A stretch of 40,486 nucleotides of DNA from Haliea sp. (GTDB taxonomy: Bacteria; Pseudomonadota; Gammaproteobacteria; Pseudomonadales; Halieaceae), in assembly GCA_030730585.1 (NCBI GenBank), contig JANQUV010000024.1, positions 1 through 40,486 on the forward strand, given 5' to 3'. Each line of letters begins with the position of its first letter. The stretch's first letter is position 1. The notes beneath the pieces are model-generated. The model was not told the DNA's origin and searched no databases. It saw only the letters and a list, made by a program, of their open reading frames with translations. Made by a program: the position numbers and the translations under genes. Below, in pieces: positions 20,648 through 29,168 of this stretch.

Positions 20648-21097
20648 ATGGTCAAGCGTGTAATTTACCCTCCAATGTGGCTGGTGTTCGGTGTGTGCGC
20701 GGTATTTGCGTGTAACGAGTTTTACCCGGGCCCTCGTTTTACCAGCGTGGCCAGCCAGCTGGTCGGCGGCGCGATTTTGATCGCGGGCTTGGCGATGCTG
20801 GTGGTTGCCGGTGGCTTATTCAAGCGTGCGGGCACCGACCTGATCCCGTTTCGCAATGTCTCAGCGCTGGTAACAGGCGGGGTATATCGCTTTAGTCGCA
20901 ACCCTATGTACTTGGGTATGGGGGCCATTCTGCTGGGTTGTGCGGTGACGGTTGGCGCCGCAACGGCGCTGGTCGTGCCCCCGGTGTTTATGGCGATCGT
21001 AGAGTGGCGTTACATACGCCCGGAAGAAGCGTTATTGCAAACGCTGTTCCCGCAAGAGTTCTCTGCTTACTGTGCGCGGGTCCGCCGCTGGCTATAA
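20648..21097 (+). CDS. Isoprenylcysteine methyltransferase-like membrane protein
   Basis: This 149-residue membrane protein has about four hydrophobic segments and the C-terminal signature of the ICMT/phospholipid methyltransferase (PEMT-like) superfamily: GVYRFSRNPMYLGMGAILLG, then EWRYIRPEEALLQTLFPQEFSAYCARVRRWL-type residues near the end. Bacterial members mostly have no proven substrate. ATG 20648 is preferred because AGGAG sits seven bases before it; the frame also extends to TTG 20624 inside the preceding gene. It is likely cotranscribed with the ZIP gene (21-base gap) and is convergent with hemH. Confidence 0.82.
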   Translation: MVKRVIYPPMWLVFGVCAVFACNEFYPGPRFTSVASQLVGGAILIAGLAMLVVAGGLFKRAGTDLIPFRNVSALVTGGVYRFSRNPMYLGMGAILLGCAVTVGAATALVVPPVFMAIVEWRYIRPEEALLQTLFPQEFSAYCARVRRWL

Positions 21098-21102
21098 TCG
21101 CC

Positions 21103-22185
21103 TTAATTGGCGCTCCCAATGTTTCTTGCCCGGGCTTGCGTCGCGTCGCCATCAAACGGCTTTGGTGACCACCCCTGCAACTGCTCCTCCACCAAGGCTG
21201 CCAAGGCCTGAATGTGGCCTGTGTCGCTGTTCAGGCAGGGAATATATTCGTAGCGTTCACCGCCTGCCTCCATGAAATAATCGCGATTCTCGATGCCAAT
21301 CTCCTCAATAGTCTCGAGGCAGTCTGCCGAGAAGCCAGGGCAGACCACCTGCACGGATTTCACGCCCTGCGCCGGCAGGCTCTTCAGCGTTTCATCGGTG
21401 TAGGGTTGCAGCCAGGGCTCGCGTCCGAAGCGCGACTGGAAACAGGTGAGGTACTCGTCCTCGCGTAATTCAAGCGCCTCGGCAAGCAGACGGCTGGTTT
21501 TGTGACATTGGCAATGGTATGGGTCGCCGTTGTGCAGGTAACGCTCGGGTTCGCCGTGGTAGGACATGATTAAGCGGTCGCTACGCCCCTGTGACTGCCA
21601 GTGTGCGCGTACGCTATCGGCCAGCGCGCGAATGTACTCGGGGTGATCATGGTATTGCGCCACAAAGCGCAATTCAGGCAACCAGCGTCGCTGGCGGAAA
21701 TCGGCGGCCACCGCGTCAAAAGTAGAGCCGGTGGTGGGGCCGCTGTACTGCGGATAGAGGGGTAAAACGATTAGCCGCTGTATGCCGCGATCGAATAGCG
21801 ACTGCATTTGTGCAGATATCGGATGTGAGCCATAGCGCATCGCAAATTCCACCAGGACGTCTTGTCCATGTCGTTCTGCCAATGCCTGCTGCAAGGCCTG
21901 TGCCTGAGCTTGGGTATGCCACAGCAGAGGAGAACCGGCATCGGTCCACACAGCGCGGTAGGCTTTTGCCGAGCGCGCGGGGCGCAGGTTCAAAATAACG
22001 CCGTGGAGAATCATGAACCAAAGCAGCCGCGGCACCTCTACCACCCGGGGGTCGGACAGGAACTCCTTCAGGTAGCGGCGCAGCGCGCGTTTTTCCGGGG
22101 CATCGGGAGTGCCAAGATTGGTGACCAGTACGCCGATTTTTGGCGTTTGACGATGATCGTAGTCGCGATGTCCTCGGTATTGCAT
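21103..22185 (-). CDS. hemH: HemH, ferrochelatase
   Basis: Ferrochelatase inserts ferrous iron into protoporphyrin IX, the last step of protoheme synthesis. The product is 360 residues from ATG 22185, which has AGAGGA about 12 bases upstream. An in-frame ATG at 22221 would overlap the previous gene. Family features are KIGVLVTNLGTPDAP near the N-terminus and LRRYLKEFLSDPRVVE. The active-site histidine lies in LIMSYHGEPERY and the glutamate in GFSADCLETIEEIG. It is the second gene of a two-gene minus-strand unit, starting 19 bases after the stop of the UbiA-type prenyltransferase gene. Confidence 0.97.
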   Translation of the reverse strand: MQYRGHRDYDHRQTPKIGVLVTNLGTPDAPEKRALRRYLKEFLSDPRVVEVPRLLWFMILHGVILNLRPARSAKAYRAVWTDAGSPLLWHTQAQAQALQQALAERHGQDVLVEFAMRYGSHPISAQMQSLFDRGIQRLIVLPLYPQYSGPTTGSTFDAVAADFRQRRWLPELRFVAQYHDHPEYIRALADSVRAHWQSQGRSDRLIMSYHGEPERYLHNGDPYHCQCHKTSRLLAEALELREDEYLTCFQSRFGREPWLQPYTDETLKSLPAQGVKSVQVVCPGFSADCLETIEEIGIENRDYFMEAGGERYEYIPCLNSDTGHIQALAALVEEQLQGWSPKPFDGDATQARARNIGSAN

Positions 22186-22204
22186 GGGTCGGGCTATCCT
22201 CTGG

Positions 22205-23206
22205 CTATGCCGGTAAGCCAAGCAGCGTGTCTAGCACGATACCGGCGAGAAACAAGGGCGTGAAGTGGCGAGTATGGCGCAAGCAGGCTGCGGAAAACCA
22301 CAGCGGCCACAGTTCTGCGGAGTATTTTTCAGGCCTCGACACAGGTTTGGCTGTGCGCAAAGGCTGCAGTGTACGCCAAACGCTGGGCAGGCTGGCGCCC
22401 ACCAGCAGCAAGGGCCAGGCAAACGTTTGTGTCAGCACCAGCCCCAGCACCAGCGCGTACTGGGCGAACAGCAATGCCATGGTGACCTGGCGCGCCCGCC
22501 GTTCCCCAAGGAGTACAGGCAATGTGTACACGCCTTTGGCGTGATCGGCGCTGAGTTTGTCGATATGTTTGCCAAACAGCACGGTGGTTGGCCCCAAAGC
22601 AAACACCAGGCTTAGCCAAGCCACCTCGTTGCTCCACTGTCCGGACACGATATAGTAGGTTCCGCCCACCATCAGCGGCCCCCAGACTAACAGCACCGAG
22701 GGTTCGCCGAGGCCGATGTATTTTAGCGGCCAGGTGTAGAACAGTACAAAGAATGCACCGGCCAGCAGCAGCGCGAGCGCCGGCCCGCTGCGCTCAGTCA
22801 CCAGCCACAAGCCCAGCGCGAGCGCCACACCCGCGGTAAACGCGAAGTAGCGCCAAAATTGTGCTTCCGACATCAATCCATCTTCCAGCACATGCACGCC
22901 GTACTGGTTGCGGTAGTAGTTGTCGCGGTCGATGCCCCGGCGGGAGTCGGTATAGTCGTTCAACAGATTGTTGCTGGCGTGGGCGAACAGCAGGCCAGTA
23001 GCGCAAGCCAGCCACAACACCGGATCAAAGAAGCCTGCGCGCCAGGCCAGTAGCCCGCCCAGCATGGCGGCGGTGAGCGTCATAAACAGCACCGACGCGC
23101 GGCAGGCGAGCAGCCAGCGCGCCACCGGGTCTAGCTGCGCCCACTGAGCGCTATCTACCCCGGGCATGCCGTTCAGGGCAGCTGCCCACACTTTCAGGTT
23201 TACCAC
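22205..23206 (-). CDS. UbiA-superfamily prenyltransferase, MenA-like
   Basis: This is an integral membrane prenyltransferase (333 residues, about eight or nine hydrophobic helices). The first aspartate motif is NNLLNDYTDSRRGID (about residues 84-98). The second is HIDKLSADHAKGVYTLPVLLG (around residues 212-232). The overall pattern, including GPTTVLFG, resembles 1,4-dihydroxy-2-naphthoate prenyltransferase more than UbiA (4-hydroxybenzoate) or heme O synthase. No other menaquinone gene is in the window, and the aromatic acceptor is unknown. The neighbouring hemH makes a heme-related role worth considering, although the first motif differs from that of CtaB/CyoE. Start ATG 23206; no strong ribosome site is seen. 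Confidence 0.8.
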   Translation of the reverse strand: MVNLKVWAAALNGMPGVDSAQWAQLDPVARWLLACRASVLFMTLTAAMLGGLLAWRAGFFDPVLWLACATGLLFAHASNNLLNDYTDSRRGIDRDNYYRNQYGVHVLEDGLMSEAQFWRYFAFTAGVALALGLWLVTERSGPALALLLAGAFFVLFYTWPLKYIGLGEPSVLLVWGPLMVGGTYYIVSGQWSNEVAWLSLVFALGPTTVLFGKHIDKLSADHAKGVYTLPVLLGERRARQVTMALLFAQYALVLGLVLTQTFAWPLLLVGASLPSVWRTLQPLRTAKPVSRPEKYSAELWPLWFSAACLRHTRHFTPLFLAGIVLDTLLGLPA

Positions 23207-23311
23207 GTTGCCAAGCCTTGCCTACGGTCGTTCAGGCGGCAAGCATATCAGGCATTCTGCCGCCTGCGATGATAAGGTGTCAGAAATTGAACTCGCACGG
23301 AGACACTCGTC

Positions 23312-24742
23312 ATGCAGCGACCCGCCCGCTTTGTTGCGCTGAGCGCATTGTTGTTTACTGGAGTGGCGCAGGCCCAGGGAGAGGCCGGCCTCCTGGCCTG
23401 GCTGGATCGCGAGCAGCCTCGCTATGCGGAGCTGGCGTTAACGCTGTGGGACAAGGCTGAGCTGGGCTATCTGGAAACCGCCAGCAGCGCGCTACTGCAG
23501 GGTGTGCTGGCCGAGGAGGGTTTCAGCATTGAGGCGGGTGTAGCCGGATTGCCCACGGCGTTTGTGGCCAGCTACGGCAGCGGCGAGCCGGTGATTGGCT
23601 TGCTGGCTGAGTTCGACGCCTTGCCGGGGATTTCGCAGACCGCGGCGCCCGTGCGTGAGGCGGACCCGGAGAAACACAGCGGCCATGCTTGCGGCCATCA
23701 CCTGTTTGGCGCGGGCTCTGTGGCTGCCGCGGTGGCGGTGCGACACTGGATGGAAGACAACGGCATCAAGGGGACGCTGCGCCTCTACGGTACACCGGCG
23801 GAAGAGGGTGGTTCCGGCAAGGTGTATATGGTGCGCGCGGGCTTGTTCGAAGACGTGGACTCGGTGCTGGTATGGCACCCCGCCGACCGTAACATGGCCA
23901 ACCCCTCCACCACGCTTGCCAACAAATCGGCCAAGTTCCGTTTTCGTGGCGTGTCTTCGCATGCGGCAGTGGCGCCTGAGCGCGGCCGCTCAGCACTGGA
24001 TGGCGTGGAGGCCATGAATATGATGGCCAATTTATTGCGTGAGCACATGCCGCAGGAGGTGCGTATGCATTACGTGATCACCAGCGGCGGTTCCGCGCCA
24101 AATGTGGTGCCGGACTTTGCCGAATCTTTTTACTATCTGCGCCACCCGGAGGCGGCCACGCTGGAAGAATTGTGGGCGCGGTTGATCGCCACGGCGGAAG
24201 GGGCAGCACTGGGCACCGGCACGCAGATGAGCTACGAGGTCATTCACGGCAACCACAGCGTGCTGGCGAATGAAACCTTGGCGCGGGCTATGCACCAGCG
24301 CCTAACGGAGGTCGGGGGTGTGCAGTACAGCGCCGACGATCTGGCCTATGCTAACCAGCTGGCCGAGTCGCTGGCTCGCAGCGAGACAGATTTGGCGGCG
24401 GCTGCGGCGCGCATTGAACCCTTTGCGCCGTCGCGCAGCATGGGTTCCACGGACGTTGGCGATGTCAGCTGGGTGGTTCCCACCACAGAGATGCGCGCGG
24501 CGACCTGGGTGCCGGGTACGGCACCCCACACCTGGCAGGCGATTGCTGCTGGCGGCACCGATATTGGCGTCAAAGGCATGATGGTCGCGGCAAAAACGAT
24601 GGCCCTGACAGCCACCGATCTGCTGCGCCAGCCAGAACTCCTGCGCGCTGCGCGCAGTGAATTTGAGCAGCGCCGGGGAGCAGGTTTTATTTATCGCCCA
24701 CTGCTGGGCGATCGAGAGCCGCCGCTGGATTATCGACAGTAG
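23312..24742 (+). CDS. Exported M20-family amidohydrolase (AbgB-like)
   Basis: This 476-residue metallo-hydrolase is related to AbgB (p-aminobenzoyl-glutamate hydrolase subunit B) and other M20 amidohydrolases. An N-terminal signal peptide (hydrophobic core at about residues 7-17, VAQA then cleavage near residue 21) sends it to the periplasm, unlike cytoplasmic AbgB. Metal ligands are visible in HSGHACGHHLFGAG and in the glutamate pair of GTPAEEGGSGK. The dimerisation (lid) domain lies at about residues 210-320. The natural substrate is unknown; an N-acyl amino acid or a peptide-like amide is plausible. GGAG precedes ATG 23312. It is separated by 129 bases from the acyl-CoA dehydrogenase unit. 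Confidence 0.87.
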   Translation: MQRPARFVALSALLFTGVAQAQGEAGLLAWLDREQPRYAELALTLWDKAELGYLETASSALLQGVLAEEGFSIEAGVAGLPTAFVASYGSGEPVIGLLAEFDALPGISQTAAPVREADPEKHSGHACGHHLFGAGSVAAAVAVRHWMEDNGIKGTLRLYGTPAEEGGSGKVYMVRAGLFEDVDSVLVWHPADRNMANPSTTLANKSAKFRFRGVSSHAAVAPERGRSALDGVEAMNMMANLLREHMPQEVRMHYVITSGGSAPNVVPDFAESFYYLRHPEAATLEELWARLIATAEGAALGTGTQMSYEVIHGNHSVLANETLARAMHQRLTEVGGVQYSADDLAYANQLAESLARSETDLAAAAARIEPFAPSRSMGSTDVGDVSWVVPTTEMRAATWVPGTAPHTWQAIAAGGTDIGVKGMMVAAKTMALTATDLLRQPELLRAARSEFEQRRGAGFIYRPLLGDREPPLDYRQ

Positions 24743-24871
24743 CGGTCAAGCCGGCTTGCTATCGCCGCGGTTCGAAAGCGTGGCGCGCATGGTGAGCACG
24801 CAAAACATGCATCGCCCATTGGCTTCCCTTAAGATGCCGGCTCGCATAAAAAGACGGATCGGAGCAGTTCC

Positions 24872-26044
24872 ATGTCACTCGATTTTGATAGTGCTCGTTT
24901 ACCCAACCCCCACTGTGGTGAAGAGCACGAAGCCTGGCGCTCGCAGCTGCGCCGTTTTATCGACCAGGAAATCATGCCCTTCGCAGATGACTGGGATGAG
25001 GCCGGTGACATACCCGTAGGCCTTTGGCCCAAAGCTGCCGCAGTTGGCTTGTTGGGGCTGGGCTATCCGGAGGCCTACGGGGGAACCAGCGAGGGTATCG
25101 ACAGTTGGCATGCCTGGATCACTCAAGAGGAGCTGGCGCGCATTGGTGCAGGTGGCATTCCCGCCAGTTTGATGGTGCATGGCATTGGCCTGCCCCCGGT
25201 GATTCACTGGGGTTCGGACGAGATGAAGCAGCGCGTGGCCCCTGCGGTGCTGGCCGGCGAAAAGCATATTGCATTGGGTATCACCGAGCCGGGAGGGGGA
25301 TCGGATGTTGCCAGCCTGACGACAACGGCGGTGCGCGATGGTGACGACTTTATCGTTAACGGCTCGAAAACGTATATTACCGGCGGCATGCGGGCTGACT
25401 GGGTGTCCACAGCGGTGCGCACGGGGGGCGAGGGAGGCAAAGGCGTTTCGATGCTGCTGATACCGACCAATGCCGAGGGCTTTTCCCGCACGGCGTTGAC
25501 GCGCAAGCAGGGGTGGTGGGCGTCGGACACGGCAACCTTGTATTTCGACAACGTACGAGTGCCCGCCGACCAGCTGATCGGCCCGGAAAATCAGGGCTTC
25601 TGGGTTATCATGACCAATTTCAACGCAGAACGCATGGCCATGGCCGCCGGCATGGAAGCCATGGCTCGGGTGTGTTTGGAGGAGGCGGTGGCCTGGGCGC
25701 GCGAGCGGCGTACCTTTGGCAAGCGACTGGCAGATCACCAGGTGATTCGACATAAAATTGCCCAGATGAAGCAAAAAATCAATGCGACGCAGGCCTATAT
25801 CAGGGTCTGCTATGAATCGATTGAGGCGGATGCCGCGAACCCGGGCGATATTGCCCTGCTTAAGGTTCAGGCCAGCGAAACGGTGGAATTTTGCGCGCGC
25901 GAGGCGATGCAGATCCTCGGCGGCATTGGGTATATGCGCGGCAGCCGGGTGGAGCGCATTTATCGTGAAGTGCGGGTTAACGCCATTGGCGGCGGCTCGG
26001 AAGAAATTATGCGAGACCTGGCTGCGCGCCAGTATGGAGTGTGA
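24872..26044 (+). CDS. Acyl-CoA dehydrogenase 1
   Basis: This 390-residue flavoenzyme introduces the alpha-beta double bond of an acyl-CoA. The FAD/substrate segments ALGITEPGGGSDVASL and VNGSKTYITGG and the RRTFGKRLADHQ motif are all present. The usual catalytic glutamate of the YEGTS motif is absent, replaced by AIGGGSEE. A glutamate, Glu253 in NAERMAMAAG, stands 26 residues before the RxxFG arginine. That is the helix-G position used by isovaleryl-CoA and long-chain dehydrogenases, so the enzyme should be active by that route. CGGAGC precedes ATG 24872. It begins a tight unit with the GST gene and two more dehydrogenases. Confidence 0.92.
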   Translation: MSLDFDSARLPNPHCGEEHEAWRSQLRRFIDQEIMPFADDWDEAGDIPVGLWPKAAAVGLLGLGYPEAYGGTSEGIDSWHAWITQEELARIGAGGIPASLMVHGIGLPPVIHWGSDEMKQRVAPAVLAGEKHIALGITEPGGGSDVASLTTTAVRDGDDFIVNGSKTYITGGMRADWVSTAVRTGGEGGKGVSMLLIPTNAEGFSRTALTRKQGWWASDTATLYFDNVRVPADQLIGPENQGFWVIMTNFNAERMAMAAGMEAMARVCLEEAVAWARERRTFGKRLADHQVIRHKIAQMKQKINATQAYIRVCYESIEADAANPGDIALLKVQASETVEFCAREAMQILGGIGYMRGSRVERIYREVRVNAIGGGSEEIMRDLAARQYGV

Positions 26045-26045
26045 G

Positions 26046-26678
26046 ATGAAACTGTGGCATTGCGCCGGGGCGCGTTCGTTACGCCCCCTGTGGGCGTTAG
26101 AAGAGTTGGGCTTGGAGTATGAGTTGGAAGTGCTGCCGTTTCCGCCGCGTTTTATGCAGCCGGATTACCTGCAGGTGAATAGCTTGGGCACGGTGCCCTT
26201 TTTTACTGACGGCGACACAGCGATGACGGAGTCGGCCGGTATTTGCCAGTATCTGGTGGACCGCTATGAGGATCACGGCTTGGGCCTGCGGCCAGATCAC
26301 CCAGAGTACGGTGCCTATCTGAACTGGTTGCATCACAGTGATGCTACTTTGACCTTCCCTCAAACCATTGCCCTACGCTATTATTTTTTAGAGCCGGATC
26401 CGGGTAAGCGGGCGGTCGCCGACGACTATGCCAAGTGGTTTCGCGCGCGTCTGCGGCGCCTGGATGAATGGCTGGAACGCCACGAGTATCTCGTGGCCGG
26501 GCACTTTACTATTGCCGACATCGCCGTGGGCTACGCGCTGTTTCTTGGGCAAGTGTTGCATCTCGACAAATATTACAAGCCACAAACGGCGGCTTATCTG
26601 CAGCGTTTGATGTCGCGGCCGGCTTTTCAGCGGGCCAATGCGCACGGCGAGCCGATGGTATTACCCGATGTGGTGTGA
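26046..26678 (+). CDS. Glutathione S-transferase family protein
   Basis: This is a 210-residue protein of the cytosolic GST fold. The thioredoxin-like N-terminal half contains LWHCAGARSLRPLWALEELG, with the likely active-site Ser at residue 11 or nearby, and the cis-proline/glutathione segment GTVPFFTDGDTAMTESAGI. The all-helical C-terminal half has HFTIADIAVGYALF. The substrate is unknown. Its position between acyl-CoA dehydrogenases suggests a detoxification or isomerisation role in the same catabolic route, which is inference. ATG 26046 follows GGAG inside the end of the previous gene; another ATG at 26034 is possible. Confidence 0.9.
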   Translation: MKLWHCAGARSLRPLWALEELGLEYELEVLPFPPRFMQPDYLQVNSLGTVPFFTDGDTAMTESAGICQYLVDRYEDHGLGLRPDHPEYGAYLNWLHHSDATLTFPQTIALRYYFLEPDPGKRAVADDYAKWFRARLRRLDEWLERHEYLVAGHFTIADIAVGYALFLGQVLHLDKYYKPQTAAYLQRLMSRPAFQRANAHGEPMVLPDVV

Positions 26679-26705
26679 TTATCAGTCAATAATAAGGAGT
26701 GGCCT

Positions 26706-27911
26706 GTGAGCCCAGTCAATGAACAGGAGAAGGTTGCATTTCGCCAAGAGGTCGCGGCCTGGATGCACACCAACCGGCCGGTAGACCCCGGTTTTTTGCT
26801 GCCCCAATCCTTCATGGAGGTGGGCAGTGAGCAACAGCTGGACTTTCTGCGCGAATGGCAGCACAAGGTATGGTCCGCTGGCTATCTGGGCATGGCCTGG
26901 CCGCGGGAACACGGTGGCCAAGGGGTAGACCCGGTGTTCCAGTCAATCGCCGATCAGGAAATGCGCCGTCACGGTGTGCCCATTTGTTTTAACGTGATTG
27001 GCCTGGGTTGGGCCGGCCCGCTGATTAACGATATTGGTAGCGAAGCGGAAAAGGCCAAGTACTTGAAGGGAATTTTGTCCGCGGAGGATATTTGGTGCCA
27101 AGGCTTTTCCGAGCCCGATCATGGTTCAGACCTTGGTAATGCGCAGACCCGTGCTCGGCGTGAAGGTGATGACTACGTAATTAACGGCACCAAGACTTGG
27201 ACCACCATGGGTAACTTCGCCAAATATATGATTTTGCTGGCGCGCACCAACCCGCATGCTGAACGTAAATACGACGGCCTGTCCTTCTTTTTGGCGCCTA
27301 TGCAGGTGCCCGGCATCGATCCTCGGCCGATTCGCAAGCTCACCGGCGAATACGGGTTCACCGAAACCTTCTTCACCGACGCTCGTATCCCCGCCAGCTG
27401 CCTGATGGGGGAGGAAGGCCAAGGCTGGAAAATCGCCATGAAAACGCTGCAGTACGAGCGCGGCGCTGAAGCGGGTGCCGCCGGCGGCTTGGCCTTCGTG
27501 CGGATCGCGATCGACGACATGATTGCTGAGCTTTCGGATGTTGAACGCGACGGCGCACCGGCGCTGGAAGACCCATCGATACGTGACCAGGTGGTACAGA
27601 TGATCATGGAAGAGAAGGCGATTGTGCTGGGCGAGCGGCGTTCAACCATTGGGCCGCTGACCACTGATTATCCGTTTTCGCTGCAGCTCTCTACCAAGCT
27701 GCGTTTCACGGAAAGCACACGGCGCATGCGGCAGCTGGCGATCAACCTGCAAGGCGCTGATGGCGGCCTGTATGTCGGTGATGATGCCGCGCGCCAAGGC
27801 GGCTTTTGGCAGCGGGCCTACTTGAACAGTTTTTCTGCAACCATTGGCGGTGGCACCAGCCAGGTGCAGGCCAATATCATTGCGGAACATATTCTTGGGC
27901 TTCCCAAGTAA
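26706..27911 (+). CDS. Acyl-CoA dehydrogenase 2 (possible alpha partner)
   Basis: This 401-residue acyl-CoA dehydrogenase has the conserved middle domain: CQGFSEPDHGSDLGNAQTRA, then NGTKTWTTMGNFAKYM, then GFTETFFTDARIPASCLMGEEGQGW. A candidate helix-G catalytic glutamate lies in LQYERGAEAG. The usual RxxFG motif is not evident, and the C-terminal YEGTS site is ATIGGGTSQVQ. This looks like the longer subunit of the paired dehydrogenases known from actinobacterial steroid side-chain degradation (FadE/ChsE heterotetramers). The assignment is by pattern only. AAGGAG precedes GTG 26706. It is followed ten bases later by dehydrogenase 3. Confidence 0.9.
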   Translation: MSPVNEQEKVAFRQEVAAWMHTNRPVDPGFLLPQSFMEVGSEQQLDFLREWQHKVWSAGYLGMAWPREHGGQGVDPVFQSIADQEMRRHGVPICFNVIGLGWAGPLINDIGSEAEKAKYLKGILSAEDIWCQGFSEPDHGSDLGNAQTRARREGDDYVINGTKTWTTMGNFAKYMILLARTNPHAERKYDGLSFFLAPMQVPGIDPRPIRKLTGEYGFTETFFTDARIPASCLMGEEGQGWKIAMKTLQYERGAEAGAAGGLAFVRIAIDDMIAELSDVERDGAPALEDPSIRDQVVQMIMEEKAIVLGERRSTIGPLTTDYPFSLQLSTKLRFTESTRRMRQLAINLQGADGGLYVGDDAARQGGFWQRAYLNSFSATIGGGTSQVQANIIAEHILGLPK

Positions 27912-27921
27912 GGAGATTGCG

Positions 27922-29097
27922 GTGTCAGTATTAGGTAATACGGCGCTGAGTTTCAGCGATGATCAGTCGATGATTATGGACGTGTCACGGGCTTTTTGCG
28001 CGGACAAGTCGCCGGTCAGTGCGGTGCGCGGGCTGCTGGAAACGGACGCGGGTTTTGACGTGGCAGTGTGGCGCGAGATGGTCGACATGGGTTGGCCCGG
28101 CATGGCGTTGCCCGAGTCCGTGGGTGGCTCCGGCCTGGGTGTTGATACGGTGGTTCCTGTGCTTGAGGCGATGGGACGTGCCTTGTTGGGCGGGCCGCTG
28201 TTAAGCACGTTGCTGGCCGGGCAGCTCCTGCTGCGAGCCGCTGGCAATGGCACTGGGCTTGAGGCGAGCAGCCGGGCAGGCAGTGAGCCCAGTGGTTTCC
28301 TGCATGACACCCTGTCCTCTATCGCCGCAGGCGCACCGGCAACCGTGGCGCTGCTGGACGGCGCGGATTGGGGTGCGCAAACCATTCGCTGCGAATTGAG
28401 TGGCGACAGTACGTTGCGCGGTGCCAAGCAGCAGGTTTGGGATGCGGCCGTTGCAGAGTGGTTTGTGGTGGTGGCACAGCAGGCGGGTGAGCCGGTGTTG
28501 GTTATCGTTCCCAAGGTGGCGATTGAGCCAGCGGCCCGCCGCGATAAAGTGTTGATTGATGCGACACGGCGCGCGCAAAGCGTCGATTTCACCGGGGTTT
28601 TGGCGGCCGACGGCGCCGTGTTACGGGGCCCCCAAGTGGTCAGCGCCCTGCGCGATGTGCGTTTGCTCGGGGCCCTGTTGCTCGCTGCTGAAGCCGGTGG
28701 CAGTGCCGCCAGCTGCTTGAACACGACGGTCGAGTATCTGAAGACCCGCAAGCAGTTCGGTAAATTGATTGGATCCTATCAGGCGCTCAAGCATCCCTGC
28801 GTGGACATACTCATGGCAATCGATACCACGCGCTCTTTTGTCTACCATGCGGCGAGCCTGCTGGGCTCTGATCCATTGGGCCACGATGCGGAAGTGGCCT
28901 GCCGTATGGCCAAGGCGCAGGCAACAGAAACACTTAAACATGCGGGCGACCGGGCTGTGCAGTTTCACGGCGGCATGGGCTTTACCTGGGAGTGCGATGC
29001 GCAACTCTACGTGCGACGTGCACAGTGGGTGCAGCAGGCTTATGGCGATGCTCAGCACCATCGCAAGCATCTCGCGCAGTTGTTACTTGACCGGTAA
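27922..29097 (+). CDS. Acyl-CoA dehydrogenase 3 (possible beta partner)
   Basis: This divergent 391-residue acyl-CoA dehydrogenase has a clear C-terminal flavin domain (KTRKQFGKLIGSYQALKH, and AVQFHGGMGFTWE near residue 350). The middle domain is degenerate and lacks the usual TEP..GSD motif. Both usual positions of the catalytic base are lost: by eye the helix-G position is Gly, 26 residues before the RxxFG arginine, and the YEGTS glutamate is Tyr in QQAYGDAQ. Alone it is probably inactive. With dehydrogenase 2, which keeps a helix-G glutamate but lacks RxxFG, it could make one shared active site. GTG 27922 is preceded by AAGGAG; the longer frame from 27844 overlaps gene 2. Confidence 0.88.
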   Translation: MSVLGNTALSFSDDQSMIMDVSRAFCADKSPVSAVRGLLETDAGFDVAVWREMVDMGWPGMALPESVGGSGLGVDTVVPVLEAMGRALLGGPLLSTLLAGQLLLRAAGNGTGLEASSRAGSEPSGFLHDTLSSIAAGAPATVALLDGADWGAQTIRCELSGDSTLRGAKQQVWDAAVAEWFVVVAQQAGEPVLVIVPKVAIEPAARRDKVLIDATRRAQSVDFTGVLAADGAVLRGPQVVSALRDVRLLGALLLAAEAGGSAASCLNTTVEYLKTRKQFGKLIGSYQALKHPCVDILMAIDTTRSFVYHAASLLGSDPLGHDAEVACRMAKAQATETLKHAGDRAVQFHGGMGFTWECDAQLYVRRAQWVQQAYGDAQHHRKHLAQLLLDR

Positions 29098-29157
29098 GCG
29101 CAGCGTGCTGCGCCGCCGCCCGGCGCTGGACCGGGAGTCCGCCAAGGCCCCCTTGGC
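29098..29157 (+). other. Three consecutive hairpins in the spacer
   Basis: Three perfect inverted repeats fill the 71-base spacer between dehydrogenase 3 and the first kinase gene: GCGCAG/CTGCGC (29098-29113), GGAC/GTCC (29128-29140) and GCCAAGG/CCTTGGC (29141-29157). None is followed by a T-tract. The last ends 11 bases before the kinase start codon, which has no evident ribosome site. Confidence 0.45.
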
Positions 29158-29168
29158 GTATTAGCCTC

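Noticed and set aside
22205-23206. Heme O synthase (CtaB/CyoE), suggested by the adjacent hemH
   Set aside because: The first aspartate motif NDYTDSRRGID and the second motif DKLSADHAKG fit MenA-like enzymes better, and no cytochrome oxidase genes are nearby.
24899-25774. A 291-codon minus-strand frame inside acyl-CoA dehydrogenase 1
   Set aside because: Shadow frame; the plus-strand gene has all the family motifs and a ribosome site.
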